Part shown: positions 17,486 through 26,755 of the stretch, piece after piece
Layout of the letters: each line of letters begins with the position of its first letter
How positions within the stretch are numbered: the first letter of the stretch is position 1
Source of the DNA: Fodinibacter sp963695175
Lineage (GTDB): Bacteria > Actinomycetota > Actinomycetes > Actinomycetales > Dermatophilaceae
DNA length: 64,000 bases
Assembly: GCA_963695175.1 (NCBI GenBank)
Contig: CAVOGG010000003.1
Span: 398,531-462,530, forward strand
Reading direction: 5' to 3'
Program-made: the position numbers and the translations under genes
Notes under the pieces: generated by a model
Database searches by the model: none
What the model saw: only the letters and a program-made list of their open reading frames with translations
Told to the model about the DNA's origin: nothing

Positions 17486-17517
17486 GACCGCAGGCCACCA
17501 GGTGGTGACCTGCGGTC
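17486..17517. terminator. Hairpin terminator of the DUF4386 operon
   Basis: GACCGCAGG (17486-17494) and CCTGCGGTC (17509-17517) pair perfectly, with CCACC/GGTGG pairing inside. It follows the DUF4386 gene on the minus strand. Confidence 0.65.
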
Positions 17518-17552
17518 GTCGTGGTCGGCCGTGTGACTACTGCCCTCGCCGC

Positions 17553-18296
17553 TCAGGCGGCAAGCGCGGCGCGCGCTGCGGGACGGAAGCCCTTGAACGC
17601 CAGGTAGAAGCCGACCGACAGCTCCCAGGTCGCGATGGGGAGCGTCGCGAGCAGCGTCAGCGAGCTGGTCTGGGTGGTCTGGCCGAAGAAGGTCAGCAGG
17701 TTCGCGGTGAACAGCACGGGGGCGCCGATGAGCCCGATGGTGGGGATGAGGCGGGGCACGAGGCGTGAGCGGTAGAGCAGGGTGCCGAAGAGCACGGCGT
17801 TGAGGCTGGCCATGAAGCCCGGGCCGAGCAGGAAGGTCCAGTCGCGGGCGGTGACCAGGGCGTGGCCGGTCGTGGTCAGCGAGCTGGCCTCGGCCGCTGC
17901 GGAGCCGGCGAGGTCCTGGCGGAGCAGGACGACGGTGAGCAGGGCGACGACACCGATCAGGATGACGGCCGCCTCGACCATCCGCGACATGACGAAGCCG
18001 AGCGCCATCGACTCGTTGACCCGCTTGACGACCGGGAACACCGCGACCGCGCTGCCGATGCCGGTCAGCGCGGTGACGACGTCGAGCAGGCAGGCGAACA
18101 ACACCTGGGAGTCGTGGCCCGCCCCGACGATGTAGCCGGGGTCGTTGAGCACCGGGTCGAGCAGCACCAGGGCGGGGATGGACGCGGCGAAGGTGAGGAT
18201 GTAGAAGATCCCGGCCGCGCGGGAGTTGCCTCGCGTGGGGTCGGTGGGCCGGGAGGGGATGACGCTGGGTGCGGACGTGGTGGTCGTGGTGGTCAT
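17553..18296 (-). CDS. DUF4386 family membrane protein
   Basis: 247 residues with six to seven hydrophobic segments. The DUF4386 pattern is clear: AAGIFYILTFAASIPA near the start, the long loop with ending VGAGHDSQVLFACLLDV, and TWELSVGFYLAFKGFRP at the C-terminus. Function unknown. It starts 1 bp after the stop of the small gene upstream (stop 18298), so the two form an operon, and the pair lies downstream of a MalT-type LuxR regulator, a recurring arrangement in actinobacteria. Confidence 0.9.
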   Translation of the reverse strand: MTTTTTTSAPSVIPSRPTDPTRGNSRAAGIFYILTFAASIPALVLLDPVLNDPGYIVGAGHDSQVLFACLLDVVTALTGIGSAVAVFPVVKRVNESMALGFVMSRMVEAAVILIGVVALLTVVLLRQDLAGSAAAEASSLTTTGHALVTARDWTFLLGPGFMASLNAVLFGTLLYRSRLVPRLIPTIGLIGAPVLFTANLLTFFGQTTQTSSLTLLATLPIATWELSVGFYLAFKGFRPAARAALAA

Positions 18297-18297
18297 G

Positions 18298-18603
18298 TCA
18301 GTCTCCGATGGGGTTGAGGTGCTCGGGGTTGTGGTGCTCGGGGTCGTGGCGGGTGTGGCCGGCCGGGTCGGGATCGATCCGGGCGACCGAGATCAGCGGC
18401 AGTCCGATGTCGCGCAGCGTGGCCAGCAGGCCGTGGAGCGCCGCCTGGTCGATGACGTTGCCGCGAAGGACGGTGGTGCCGTCGCCGTCGGGCGTCAGGT
18501 GCACGCCGTCGAGGTAGGACGCCCACCGCGGGTCGAGGCGCCCCTGGATGCGGATCTCGTACCAGCCGGCGTCGTGCTGCGGGGTGAACGCTCCGTGGGT
18601 CAC
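18298..18603 (-). CDS. Small conserved hypothetical protein (partner of DUF4386)
   Basis: 101 residues from GTG 18603, which has GGAGGACC upstream. Core: WYEIRIQGRLDPRWASYLDG, then HLTPDGDGTTVLRGNVID, then QAALHGLLATLRDIGLPL and LISVARIDPD. This is a recurrent actinobacterial family of no known function, often beside DUF4386 or LuxR genes. Mixed alpha/beta, cytoplasmic. The C-terminal tail is His/Asn/Pro-rich (HTRHDPEHHNPEHLNP), possibly metal binding or simply unstructured. Confidence 0.8.
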   Translation of the reverse strand: MTHGAFTPQHDAGWYEIRIQGRLDPRWASYLDGVHLTPDGDGTTVLRGNVIDQAALHGLLATLRDIGLPLISVARIDPDPAGHTRHDPEHHNPEHLNPIGD

Positions 18604-18773
18604 GGGGTGGTCCTCCTGCCGGTGCGGGACGGTTCGCCGGTGCTGGCGGGTCGTCGTGATGCCGTCACGGTAGGAAGGGAGGTGATGAGTGGTCGTCATC
18701 AGCAGTGATGAGCGACCGTGATGAACTTCCGCCATCGCCTGCCGGGCGGGTGGTGGTCGCCGAGTGGGAGGCT

Positions 18774-21527
18774 TCAGCGAGGAGGGTTGCGGGAGAACAG
18801 GTTCAGCTGGTGCGCACGGCGAACGGCCGCCCGGCGGTTGGTGACGGCGAGCTTGGTGTAGACGTGCTGGGTGTGGGTGCGCACGGTGCTGAGCGACACC
18901 CCCAGGGCGCGGGCGATGGCCGGACCGTCGAGGTCGGAGCCGAGGTAGCGCAGCACGTCGAGCTCTCGGCTGCTCAGCGGGTCGACGAGCTCGTGCTGCG
19001 CGGGACTCCCGGCCGCCGCGGGCGGCGTGGCCAGGGCAGGGGGCGCCATGGCGTCGAGCAGCCGGCGCACGAAGCGCCACCCCGGGTCGCGGCCGGCCGC
19101 GGCGGTCAGCAGCGCGCGCATCGGAGCGCCCTCGTCGGTGAACACGCTGATCTGCCCCTCCGGTTCGGCGAGACGCAGGGCACGCTCGAGCGACTCCAGC
19201 GCTGCCCCCTCGTCCCCGCCGAGCGCGAGCGCGCACGCCTGGAGAACCAACACCTCGATCACGACGGCCGTGCGCCCGCCCGACTCGGCGGCGACCAGGA
19301 GGCGGGCCAGGAGGTCGTTCACCTCCGTGACCGGCGCCCTGCCGCGGGATGCCGCGTGGTCGGCGAGCAGGACCCGCGCCAGGGTCACGTGCTCGAACTC
19401 GTGCAGGTAGGTCAGCTCGTCGGACGTGGCGACTCGCCCGCGGCGCGCCCACGCCAGCGCCTCTGCCACCCGGCCGGAGGCGGCGAGCAGCCGGGCGCGC
19501 ACGGCATCCACCGGCCGTACGTTGGGCGCGAAGTCGGCGACGTAGAGCCGCTCCGCCTCCTCGAGCAGCCCGAGCGCGGCATCCACATCACCCTGCGCGG
19601 CCCGCACCCGCGCCAGTGCGACGCGCCATCGGTAGGGGTGTTGCGGGAGGCCGGCTGACTCACCCAACCCGTCGGCCCGACGCAGGTGCTCGGCCGCACC
19701 GGTCAGGTCGCCGCGTTCCGCGGCCACCCGGCTCAGCTGCACGTGCAGGTCGGCCGCGCCCCGCGGCTGCGCCGTGCTGGGCACCAGCGCGAGGGCCTGG
19801 CGGCAGGAGCCCTCGGCGTCGCCCAGCCGGCCCCGGGCCAGGTCGATGTCGATGAGGGAGACGGTGCAGCCGAGCACGTCGGACAGGTGGCCCACCCGCC
19901 GCAGGTGGTCGGTGGCGACCCGGTAGGAGTCGTGCGCCACGGCCAGGTCTCCGGCGGTCCACGACGCGAGCCCGACGAGCGCGGAGGCCGAGGCGATCGT
20001 GAGGTGGTCGTCGGCGTCGGCGCGCTCCAGCGCGAGCCGGGCGTGGCGCACCGTGCCGCCCAGGTCGCCCCCGACGAGCGCGAGGGCGGCCCGGTAGGTG
20101 TGCACCGCGCCCGGCAGGCGGGCCAGCTCAGCGGCGTCGGCCACGACCAGGTCGCCCACCGGCCCGGCCAGGAGTCGCTCGACGTCGGCCAGCCGCTGCT
20201 CGAGCGAGTCGAACTCGTTGCTCGCCGCGAGCGCGCCCACGAACCCGACCGCGAGCACCGGCCGCCACTGCACCACCGTCGTCGGGAAGGCGTCGACCCA
20301 GCGGCAGATCACCGCCTCGCGCCGCTCGCGCAGCAACGTCGGGATCGCGAGCTCGGCCCGGGCGGCCGCCAGGTCGACGTCGCCGGCGGCGAGCGCGTAC
20401 CGCACCGCCGCCTCGGCATCCCCTGCCCGGTCGAACCAGTCGCCGGCCAGCAGGTGCAGGCCGCGCACGTCGTCGGGCCGCTCGTCGTCCAGGTGGGCCC
20501 GGAGCACCTCGGCGAACAGGTGGTGGTACCGGTACCACTGACGGTGGGCGTCGAGCGGGATGACGAACAGGTTCTGCCGCTCCAGCTGCTCGAGCACCGC
20601 CTTGCCGCCGGGCGAACCCGTCACCGCGTCGCACAGCGAGCCGGTCAGCCGGTCGAGCACCGAGGTGTCCAGCAGGAACCGGCGCACCTCGTGCGGCAGC
20701 CCGTCGAGCACCTCGTCGGCCAGGTAGTCCACGACGAACCGGTCGTCACCGGCGAAGCCTGCGATGAACTGCGACCTGTCGTCGCGCGCGGAGAGGGACA
20801 GCGCCGCCAGCTGCAGGGCTGCAGCCCACCCCTCGGTGCGCACCTCCAGGGTCGCGACGTCGTCCGGTGAGAGGGCCAGCGCGTTGAGCTCGTTGAGGTA
20901 GGTCGCGGCCTCGTCGGCGGTGAACCGGAGGTCGGCGGCCCGCACCTCGACGAGGTCACCGCGGGCCCGCAGCCGGGCGAGGGGCAGGCTGGGGTCGACC
21001 CGGGAGCTGATGACCACGTGCACCTGCGGTGGCAGGTGGTCGAGGAGGAACAGCATCCCGGCCCGGGTGCCCGGGCCCTCGGCACGGTGGTAGTCGTCGA
21101 GCACCAGGGTGAGGTCCGCGGGCAGCACGCTGAGCTCGTTGAGCAGTGCGGTCAGCACGGTGTCGACGGACGCGTGGCCGCCGCGCTGCAGCGCGAGCGC
21201 CGCCGTGGCAGTGCCCGGGACGACGCGCTCGACAGCGCGCAGGACGTAGGTCCAGAACGTCGACTCGTCCCGGTCACGCTCGTCGAGGGACACCCAGGCG
21301 ATCGGGTGTGCAGGGCGGGATCGCGCCAGCCAGGTGACGAGAAGCGTGGTCTTGCCGAACCCGGCCGGTGCCGAGACGAGCACGAGGGTTGCGTCCGAGC
21401 CCCGGTCCAGCAGGTCGTCGAGGCGGGGGCGGGCCACGGTTCGCGGGCGGGATCGCGGCACGAGCAGCTTGGTCTCCACCACGGCCTCGGGCACGGGCGC
21501 TGCCTCCTGGCTGGACTCGACGTTCAC
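18774..21527 (-). CDS. LuxR-family LAL/MalT-type transcriptional regulator
   Basis: 917 residues. P-loop near residue 56 (SAPAGFGKTTLL), Walker-B-like LTLVLDDYHRAEG, a STAND ATPase core, a long TPR-like helical middle, and a C-terminal LuxR helix-turn-helix (LSSRELDVLRYLGSDLDGP, then VSLSTVRTHTQHVYTKL). Such proteins bind an inducer through the helical region and activate neighbouring operons. The downstream DUF4386 operon is the obvious target. GTG 21527 (VNVESSQEA) is the most likely start; the frame is open for another ~200 codons upstream but there overlaps the divergent MFS gene and shows no homology. The ribosome site is weak, so the start is uncertain by a few codons. Confidence 0.92.
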   Translation of the reverse strand: MNVESSQEAAPVPEAVVETKLLVPRSRPRTVARPRLDDLLDRGSDATLVLVSAPAGFGKTTLLVTWLARSRPAHPIAWVSLDERDRDESTFWTYVLRAVERVVPGTATAALALQRGGHASVDTVLTALLNELSVLPADLTLVLDDYHRAEGPGTRAGMLFLLDHLPPQVHVVISSRVDPSLPLARLRARGDLVEVRAADLRFTADEAATYLNELNALALSPDDVATLEVRTEGWAAALQLAALSLSARDDRSQFIAGFAGDDRFVVDYLADEVLDGLPHEVRRFLLDTSVLDRLTGSLCDAVTGSPGGKAVLEQLERQNLFVIPLDAHRQWYRYHHLFAEVLRAHLDDERPDDVRGLHLLAGDWFDRAGDAEAAVRYALAAGDVDLAAARAELAIPTLLRERREAVICRWVDAFPTTVVQWRPVLAVGFVGALAASNEFDSLEQRLADVERLLAGPVGDLVVADAAELARLPGAVHTYRAALALVGGDLGGTVRHARLALERADADDHLTIASASALVGLASWTAGDLAVAHDSYRVATDHLRRVGHLSDVLGCTVSLIDIDLARGRLGDAEGSCRQALALVPSTAQPRGAADLHVQLSRVAAERGDLTGAAEHLRRADGLGESAGLPQHPYRWRVALARVRAAQGDVDAALGLLEEAERLYVADFAPNVRPVDAVRARLLAASGRVAEALAWARRGRVATSDELTYLHEFEHVTLARVLLADHAASRGRAPVTEVNDLLARLLVAAESGGRTAVVIEVLVLQACALALGGDEGAALESLERALRLAEPEGQISVFTDEGAPMRALLTAAAGRDPGWRFVRRLLDAMAPPALATPPAAAGSPAQHELVDPLSSRELDVLRYLGSDLDGPAIARALGVSLSTVRTHTQHVYTKLAVTNRRAAVRRAHQLNLFSRNPPR

Positions 21528-21588
21528 GAGCGTAGGCCATGCTGGTGTGGAGCCGGTTTCCCCTGAGGGCCGCAGACCAGGAGGCGCG

Positions 21589-22863
21589 ATGAGGCCTCCG
21601 GTCCAGAGCCCACCACCACGCGAGGTGATCTCGGCGCCGCGCGCGGACCGCGTCGGCTGGTCGTTCATTGCGCTGTACACCCTGTCGTACGCCGGTGGGG
21701 CGCTGCTCTTCCTGGCCCCGCTCCTGGTGTCGTTGGCACTGAAGGTGAACGACCTGGTCGGCCTCGACGACGCCCCGAGGAACCTCGCCCTGGTGACCGG
21801 TGTCGGGTCGCTGCTGTCGATCGTCAGCAACCCGTTCTTCGGCCGGATGAGCGACCGCACCACCGCCAGGTGGGGCATGCGGCGGCCGTGGATGGTCGTG
21901 GGGCTGGTCGGCGGCACCACCGGCATCCTGACCGTGGCCCTCGCACCGAACATCGCGGTCGTGCTCGTCGGGTGGGGCATCGCGCAGGTCTTCCTCAACG
22001 CGCTGCTCGCGGCGCAGGTCGCCGTGCTCCCCGACCAGGTGCCCGTCGACCAGCGCGGCCTCGTCTCAGGGGCGCTGGGCATCTGCCTGCCGGCGGCATC
22101 GGTGGCGGGCACGCTTCTCGTGCAGACGTTCGACCAGAGCGACCTGTCCATGTTCCTGGCCCCCTGCGTGGTCGGCTCCGCGCTCGTGGTCGTGTTCGTG
22201 ACCCGGCTCGACGACCGGCGGCTCGACCCCGCCGCGCGGCCACCGTGGTCGGTGCGCCAGCTGCTCGGCTCGTTCTACGTCAACCCACGTGCCAACCCTG
22301 ACTTCGCGTGGGCCTTCCTCAGTCGGTTCCTGCTCCTCATGGCGTACGCGTTCCTCGTCACCTACCAGGCGTACTTCCTGCTCGACCAGGTCGGGACCAC
22401 CGAGGATGCCGTGCCCCACCAGATCTTCCTCGGCACGCTCGTGCAGTCGGTGGCGCTGGTCGTCGCCGCACCCGTGACCGGCCGGCTCTCCGACCGGGTC
22501 GGGCGCCGCAAGGTCTTCGTCGTGGTCGCGGGGGTCGTCTACGCGATCGCGATGGTGGTCATCGCCACGGCGACCGCCCCCACCGGCTACCTCGTCGGGA
22601 TGGCCATCGGCGGGTTCGGCTTCGGCATGTACATGGCCGTCGACCTGGCCCTGGTCGTCGACGTTCTGCCCGAGACCGGATCGGCCGCCAAGGACCTGGG
22701 CGTGCTGAACATCGCCGGTGCGCTGCCGTTCGCCCTGGCACCCGCCCTCGCCCCCGTCGTGCTGGCCCTCAGCGACAACAGCTACACGGTGCTCTACCTC
22801 GTCGCCGGGGGCTGCGCCCTCCTCGGCGCGGCAGCCATCGTCCCGATCAAGCGGGTCAGGTAG
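21589..22863 (+). CDS. MFS transporter
   Basis: 424 residues, 12 hydrophobic segments. MFS loop motifs are present after TM2 (GRMSDRTTARWGMRRP) and after TM8 (GRLSDRVGRRK). Start ATG 21589 has CCAGGAGG upstream. Similar in feel to sugar-cation symporter-like MFS members, but the substrate cannot be told from sequence. Divergent from the LuxR-LAL gene with only ~60 bp between starts, so the regulator may control it. Its 3' end overlaps the convergent CYTH-CHAD gene by 8 bp. Confidence 0.9.
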   Translation: MRPPVQSPPPREVISAPRADRVGWSFIALYTLSYAGGALLFLAPLLVSLALKVNDLVGLDDAPRNLALVTGVGSLLSIVSNPFFGRMSDRTTARWGMRRPWMVVGLVGGTTGILTVALAPNIAVVLVGWGIAQVFLNALLAAQVAVLPDQVPVDQRGLVSGALGICLPAASVAGTLLVQTFDQSDLSMFLAPCVVGSALVVVFVTRLDDRRLDPAARPPWSVRQLLGSFYVNPRANPDFAWAFLSRFLLLMAYAFLVTYQAYFLLDQVGTTEDAVPHQIFLGTLVQSVALVVAAPVTGRLSDRVGRRKVFVVVAGVVYAIAMVVIATATAPTGYLVGMAIGGFGFGMYMAVDLALVVDVLPETGSAAKDLGVLNIAGALPFALAPALAPVVLALSDNSYTVLYLVAGGCALLGAAAIVPIKRVR

Positions 22864-24400
22864 CTCCCTTGGTCGAGCCCTTGACCCACCGGTCGACGTG
22901 CCGGTGCGGGAGCCGTTTCCATGCCTTCTCGTAGTCTCGTTCGGCAACCTCGGCGCGCTGTTCCTCACGGGCATGGAGCCGGCCGGCGCCGAAGGCGATG
23001 GCTGCCTCGCCCTCTGAGCGTGCGGTCAGCTCTTCGAGCCACGCCCGGGACGCCACGGTGTCCTGGTGGGCACCCAGCGCGTCCTGAAGCTTCTTGGCGC
23101 GCCTGGCCAACCGCTTGGCGCGCTTGCCGAGCACTGGGGTAGCGGACTCGGCGGCGTAGCGGAGCCGCTTGGCCTTCTTGCGCACCTCGTGGAGCGCCTC
23201 GTCGCGGTCCGCGCGACCGTGGGTTCGACGGGCTGCCTTGGCTGCGCGCCGCAGCCGTCGCGCGTCGCGCTCGAGGAGCTCGGGCAGCGCCTTGCGCGCG
23301 CGCTTGGCGGCCTTGGGGCGCAGCGCCGGTGCCTGGATGACGGCATCCAGAGAGCGCACCAGCCGCCGGTAGCGCTCACTCGCGACTGCTTCCACTGCTG
23401 CCGCGTGAGCGCGGCGGTGCGCCTCGTCGAGATCGTCGTCGATGCGACTGCGAAGCAGGGTGTGGGTCGTCGCGGGTGGCTCGGCCGTCACCAGCGCGTC
23501 GAGGTGGCCACGCAGGACCTCGGAGTCGCGGGCCTCGCTGAGCTCGGCACCCAGCCAGCGCAGCTCGTCGCGCAGGGCGTCGACTGCGCCGGGCTCGAAC
23601 ATCGGCTGGTAGGTCGTGAGGGCCGAGCGGAGCCTGCGGGCCGCGATGCGCAGCTGGTGGACGGTCTCGCCCCGCAACCCGGCATCGTGCTCCTCCAGGA
23701 CGGCGAGGTGCCCTGCGACATAGACGGCCACGACGTCCCGGACACTGGAGCGGCGGGAGAGCTGGGCCTTCGCCCAGGCACGCCCGTGGCCGGGCGACTC
23801 CTCGGCCAGTGCTCGGGCGAGCTTGGAGGAGACCCCCGCCGGACGGGCGCCTGCGCCCAGGAGCTCGGCCTCGATGCGCTCGAACAGCTCCGAACCGGCC
23901 CCGGCGAGCTCGACCTCCCACTCCCTCCAGTGCTGACCGAGCGCCGGCTCCAGAAGCCGCGTGGCGTGCACGTCGTCGTCGGCAACGACGGCGAGCTCGG
24001 TGCCGTCCTCGCCGACGAGGGTGACCTCTGTGCGGTGGGTCGAGATCTGGGCCACCGGAACCAGGGGGCGTCCACCGGTCAGGCGCACGACGGCGCTGCG
24101 CAGCTGCTTGGGAACGGTGTGCACGGCACGCCCCAGCGGAAGGCGGGTCTCCGATCGCGAGTCGGGGCCAGAGGGCTCCTTCAGGTGCCATCCCTCATCG
24201 GCGCCGCCGACCCGGCGCCGCAGGGTGACCCGGTGCTGCAGCAGCGCCAGGTCGGCCGTGTCGAAGTACGTCGCGGCCAGGTCGGCCTCACGAGCGGGAC
24301 CGACGGCAGCGACGCCGTCCACCCCGGTGAGGTCGGGAAGGGCCGCGTCGTGGTGGACCGTGTACTTGCGCTCCACTTCCTCATGCCGGGTCTCAGCCAT
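22856..24400 (-). CDS. CYTH-CHAD domain protein
   Basis: 514 residues. The N-terminal ~190 residues are a CYTH (triphosphate tunnel) domain beginning VERKYTVH, a version of the ExExK start, with TYFDTADLALLQHRVTLRRR and WHLKEP. The C-terminal ~280 residues are a CHAD domain: VHQLRIAARRLRSALTTYQP and LHEVRKKAKRLRYAAE, rich in His/Lys/Arg, which binds polyphosphate in known members. Together they suggest action on or binding to triphosphate/polyphosphate. The PPK2-like gene at ~33.4-34.4 kb fits a polyphosphate theme. Start 24400 has GAGAGGATG upstream. Confidence 0.93.
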   Translation of the reverse strand: MAETRHEEVERKYTVHHDAALPDLTGVDGVAAVGPAREADLAATYFDTADLALLQHRVTLRRRVGGADEGWHLKEPSGPDSRSETRLPLGRAVHTVPKQLRSAVVRLTGGRPLVPVAQISTHRTEVTLVGEDGTELAVVADDDVHATRLLEPALGQHWREWEVELAGAGSELFERIEAELLGAGARPAGVSSKLARALAEESPGHGRAWAKAQLSRRSSVRDVVAVYVAGHLAVLEEHDAGLRGETVHQLRIAARRLRSALTTYQPMFEPGAVDALRDELRWLGAELSEARDSEVLRGHLDALVTAEPPATTHTLLRSRIDDDLDEAHRRAHAAAVEAVASERYRRLVRSLDAVIQAPALRPKAAKRARKALPELLERDARRLRRAAKAARRTHGRADRDEALHEVRKKAKRLRYAAESATPVLGKRAKRLARRAKKLQDALGAHQDTVASRAWLEELTARSEGEAAIAFGAGRLHAREEQRAEVAERDYEKAWKRLPHRHVDRWVKGSTKGAT

Positions 24401-24468
24401 GACCCATCCTCTCGCCGCTGACCCGCCATCGCGCCCGCAGTGACGGACCACCGAGTCTGCGAGCGACG

Positions 24469-24987
24469 CTAGAGCGCTCGGACGGTGAACCTGCCGCCGT
24501 CCTCGACGAGCAGCACTCCGGCGCCCTTGCCGAGCGGCTGCACGGTCGCACCCGTCAGGGCAGCCGCCGCGGCCTCGTTCGTCGGACTGTGGCCGACGAC
24601 CAGTGCCCGGCCGCCCTCGGGAAGTGACTCGACGATCCCGCGCAGTGCGGCGCCCAGCAGCCGCTCCTCGTGGTCGACCAGGTCCGGGTCGACCGCTCGG
24701 ATCTGTTCGACCGAGGCGCCCTGGCCCGCTGCCTTGGCAGCGGCCCGCCAGCGATCCTCGACCGTCGAGCGCAGCCCGGTCACCTCGACGATGGCAGTGT
24801 CGTCCTGCCCGGCGGCGTGACGCAGGATCGTGACCATCTCGGTGGCGCGGGCCGCGCCGGAGGAGATGAACGCGGCATACGGCGGCTGCAGGGCTTCGCG
24901 GCCGATCGCCTCCGCATCAGCCACGCCCTGTGCGGTCAGCTGGTCCCCGTCGTTGTCGGTGTGGCGACGCAGCTCGACGTAGCGCAT
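24469..24987 (-). CDS. SixA-type histidine phosphatase
   Basis: 172 residues. The phosphohistidine motif is ELRRHTDND (RRH in place of the usual RHG/RHA), with the second catalytic His in VVGHSPTNEAA and a phosphate-binding Arg in the SSGAARATEM segment. Short single-domain form as in SixA, which dephosphorylates phosphohistidine. Directly upstream of, and co-directional with, the CYTH-CHAD gene (68 bp gap), so both may be co-transcribed. Confidence 0.85.
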   Translation of the reverse strand: MRYVELRRHTDNDGDQLTAQGVADAEAIGREALQPPYAAFISSGAARATEMVTILRHAAGQDDTAIVEVTGLRSTVEDRWRAAAKAAGQGASVEQIRAVDPDLVDHEERLLGAALRGIVESLPEGGRALVVGHSPTNEAAAAALTGATVQPLGKGAGVLLVEDGGRFTVRAL

Positions 24988-25157
24988 CCCCCATCGTCGG
25001 CACCTGACGGCGAGGAGCGCAAGCCGGACACCTGACGGTGTCGACGGACCCGGCCGGCTGCCCAGCGGACGGCCTCGCTGCCGGCCGCCACCGCTGCGAC
25101 GGACAGCGTCAGGGCCGCAAGGGCCAGGTCTGCCTTGTTGTGGTCGCGGATACGCAT
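24936..25157 (-). CDS. Possible small membrane protein
   Basis: About 73 residues from ATG 25157: MRIRDHNKADLALAALTLS then one hydrophobic helix and a basic stretch (AGRVRRHRQ), with a low-complexity tail that overlaps the phosphatase gene in another frame. Ribosome site is weak. It could be real only in its first ~40 residues. Confidence 0.3.
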   Translation of the reverse strand: MRIRDHNKADLALAALTLSVAAVAAGSEAVRWAAGRVRRHRQVSGLRSSPSGADDGGCATSSCVATPTTTGTS

Positions 25158-25194
25158 GCCTGGTACCTGCCCGCTGTCAGGTGCTCTCACACCC

Positions 25195-25214
25195 CTGAAC
25201 CGCCGCGGGTTCAG
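25195..25214. terminator. Hairpin after tRNA-Val
   Basis: CTGAACC (25195-25201), loop GCCGCG, GGTTCAG (25208-25214). About 70 bp downstream of the tRNA-Val gene on the minus strand. Confidence 0.5.
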
Positions 25215-25283
25215 TGAAGCATCGGGCCGGAAGACGACTGCCCTCGACCTGCGTCTCCGCAGGTGAGGGGCCGATCGTGGTGG

Positions 25284-25357
25284 TGGATGTGAAGGGACTC
25301 GAACCCATGGCCTCTCGCGTGTGAAGCGAACGCTCTAACCAACTGAGCTACACATCC
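25284..25357 (-). tRNA. tRNA-Val (anticodon CAC)
   Basis: Full cloverleaf on the minus strand: acceptor GGATGTG/CACATCC, D arm with TAGCTCAGTTGGTTAGAGC, anticodon stem TTCGC/GCGAG with loop TTCACAC (anticodon CAC), T arm GGGTTCGAGTCCC, discriminator A. CCA is not encoded, as usual in actinobacteria. Confidence 0.97.
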
Positions 25358-25439
25358 GGGTGCCTGACGGCCTGCCGAGGATATACGGACCTCCCGACTC
25401 GGCGGAAATCGGGTCCCCCGCACTCGGCCGACGTCCAGC

Positions 25440-25913
25440 CTACAGACCGGCGTTCGCGTGCAGCCAGGCCTCGATGCTGTCCGGGAGTAGCCCGGGAACC
25501 CCGGTGAGCCACATCGTCAGCCAGAACGCGAAGCCGACGAAGAAGAGCGTCACGAGCCCGACGATGCCCTTGACCGACCAGTGCTGCCTCCTGACCCACT
25601 GCTCCCAGGCCCGCACCTTGTCCTTGACGAACTCGAGCAGCCGCGAGGCCGGCTCGAACTCCGAGGCCCACACCGCGATGCCGAGGATCACGATCAGCCA
25701 GCCGGGGCCGGGCAGCGGCACCAGCACCAGCCCGCCGAGCACCATGACCAGCCCCGCGAAGAGCACCGCGCCCTGGTACAGCGGACGCCACCGCGGGCTG
25801 GCCCGGATCCTGCGACGCCACTCCCAGTCGTCCTCGTCCTCGGGGTCCCGCAACAGGTGGTGCTCGTGGGGCTCGTGGTGCTTCGCCGGGTCCCGCTGCT
25901 CGTGCGGCGTCAC
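25440..25913 (-). CDS. TIGR02611 family membrane protein
   Basis: 157 residues from GTG 25913, which overlaps the stop of the PabC-like gene by 4 bp (GTGA). Charged N-terminus (HEQRDPAKHHEPHEHHLL), then hydrophobic segments around VLFAGLVMVLGGLVLVPLP, the family signature PLPGPGWLIVILGIAVWA, and a third hydrophobic segment near VTLFFVGFAFWLTMWL. Function unknown; the gene next to tRNA-Val is a common arrangement. Confidence 0.85.
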   Translation of the reverse strand: MTPHEQRDPAKHHEPHEHHLLRDPEDEDDWEWRRRIRASPRWRPLYQGAVLFAGLVMVLGGLVLVPLPGPGWLIVILGIAVWASEFEPASRLLEFVKDKVRAWEQWVRRQHWSVKGIVGLVTLFFVGFAFWLTMWLTGVPGLLPDSIEAWLHANAGL

Positions 25914-26752
25914 GGGTCCACCCCCAGGGCGGCGTGGGCCGCCCACACCTGCCGCACCCGCGCCGTCAGCGGCCCGGGAGCGGGCAGGGCCCGGCCGTCC
26001 GCGGCCGACACCGGGAAGACGTCCTTGATCGAGGAGGTGATGAAGACCTCGTCGGCCCGGGTGAGCACCTCCAGCGGCAGCGCCTCCTCGACCACCTCCA
26101 CGCCATCCGCGGCACACCACTCGAGGACGAGCTCGCGGGTGATGCCCGCGAGGCAGCCGCTGTCGAGCGGCGGCGTGCGGACAACGCCGTCGATGACGAC
26201 GAAGACGTTGCTGCCGGTGGCCTCGCACAGCTCACCGCGGGTGTTGCCGAAGATCGCCTCGAGCGCGCCCTGCCCCTTGGCGCGGGCCAGGGCGATGACG
26301 TTGTCGGCGTACGACGTCGTCTTCAGGCCTGCCGTCGCCGCGCGCTCGTTGCGCACCCACGGAACGGTGACCACAGAACCGTGCGCCTCGGGCCGGGTGT
26401 GGGGCACCGCCGTGACGATGTGGGTGAGGTCGGAGTCGTGCCGGTCCGAGCCGAGCGGTCCGCGCCCACCGGTCACCGTGAACCGCAGGCGCCCGAAGCC
26501 GATCGGGTCGCCGTCGAGCACGGCCTCGATGCCCTCGCGGATCCGGTCGTGGTCGGCCGCCGGCAGGCCCAGGCCGGACATCGTCCGGTCGAGCCGCCGC
26601 AGGTGGCGGGTGACCGCGAAGGGCACCCCGTGGTCGATCTTCGCGGTCTCGAAGGCACCGTCGCCCACCGTGACGCCGTGGTCGACGGCGCTCACCGCTG
26701 GGGTGTCGGGCCCGACGAGCGTGCCGTCGACCCAGACCCGGATGTCAGTCAT
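25910..26752 (-). CDS. pabC: Aminodeoxychorismate lyase-like class IV aminotransferase
   Basis: 280 residues, fold-type IV PLP enzyme. PLP-binding Lys is in GLKTTSYADNVIAL; phosphate-binding C-terminal motif near VFITSSIKDVFPV, and GNTRGELCEATGSNVFVV in the middle. Next to a chorismate-using enzyme gene (3 bp gap), so the likely reaction is release of pyruvate from 4-amino-4-deoxychorismate to give p-aminobenzoate for folate. A branched-chain or D-amino-acid aminotransferase role cannot be ruled out by motifs alone. Confidence 0.85.
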   Translation of the reverse strand: MTDIRVWVDGTLVGPDTPAVSAVDHGVTVGDGAFETAKIDHGVPFAVTRHLRRLDRTMSGLGLPAADHDRIREGIEAVLDGDPIGFGRLRFTVTGGRGPLGSDRHDSDLTHIVTAVPHTRPEAHGSVVTVPWVRNERAATAGLKTTSYADNVIALARAKGQGALEAIFGNTRGELCEATGSNVFVVIDGVVRTPPLDSGCLAGITRELVLEWCAADGVEVVEEALPLEVLTRADEVFITSSIKDVFPVSAADGRALPAPGPLTARVRQVWAAHAALGVDP

Positions 26753-26755
26753 GCG

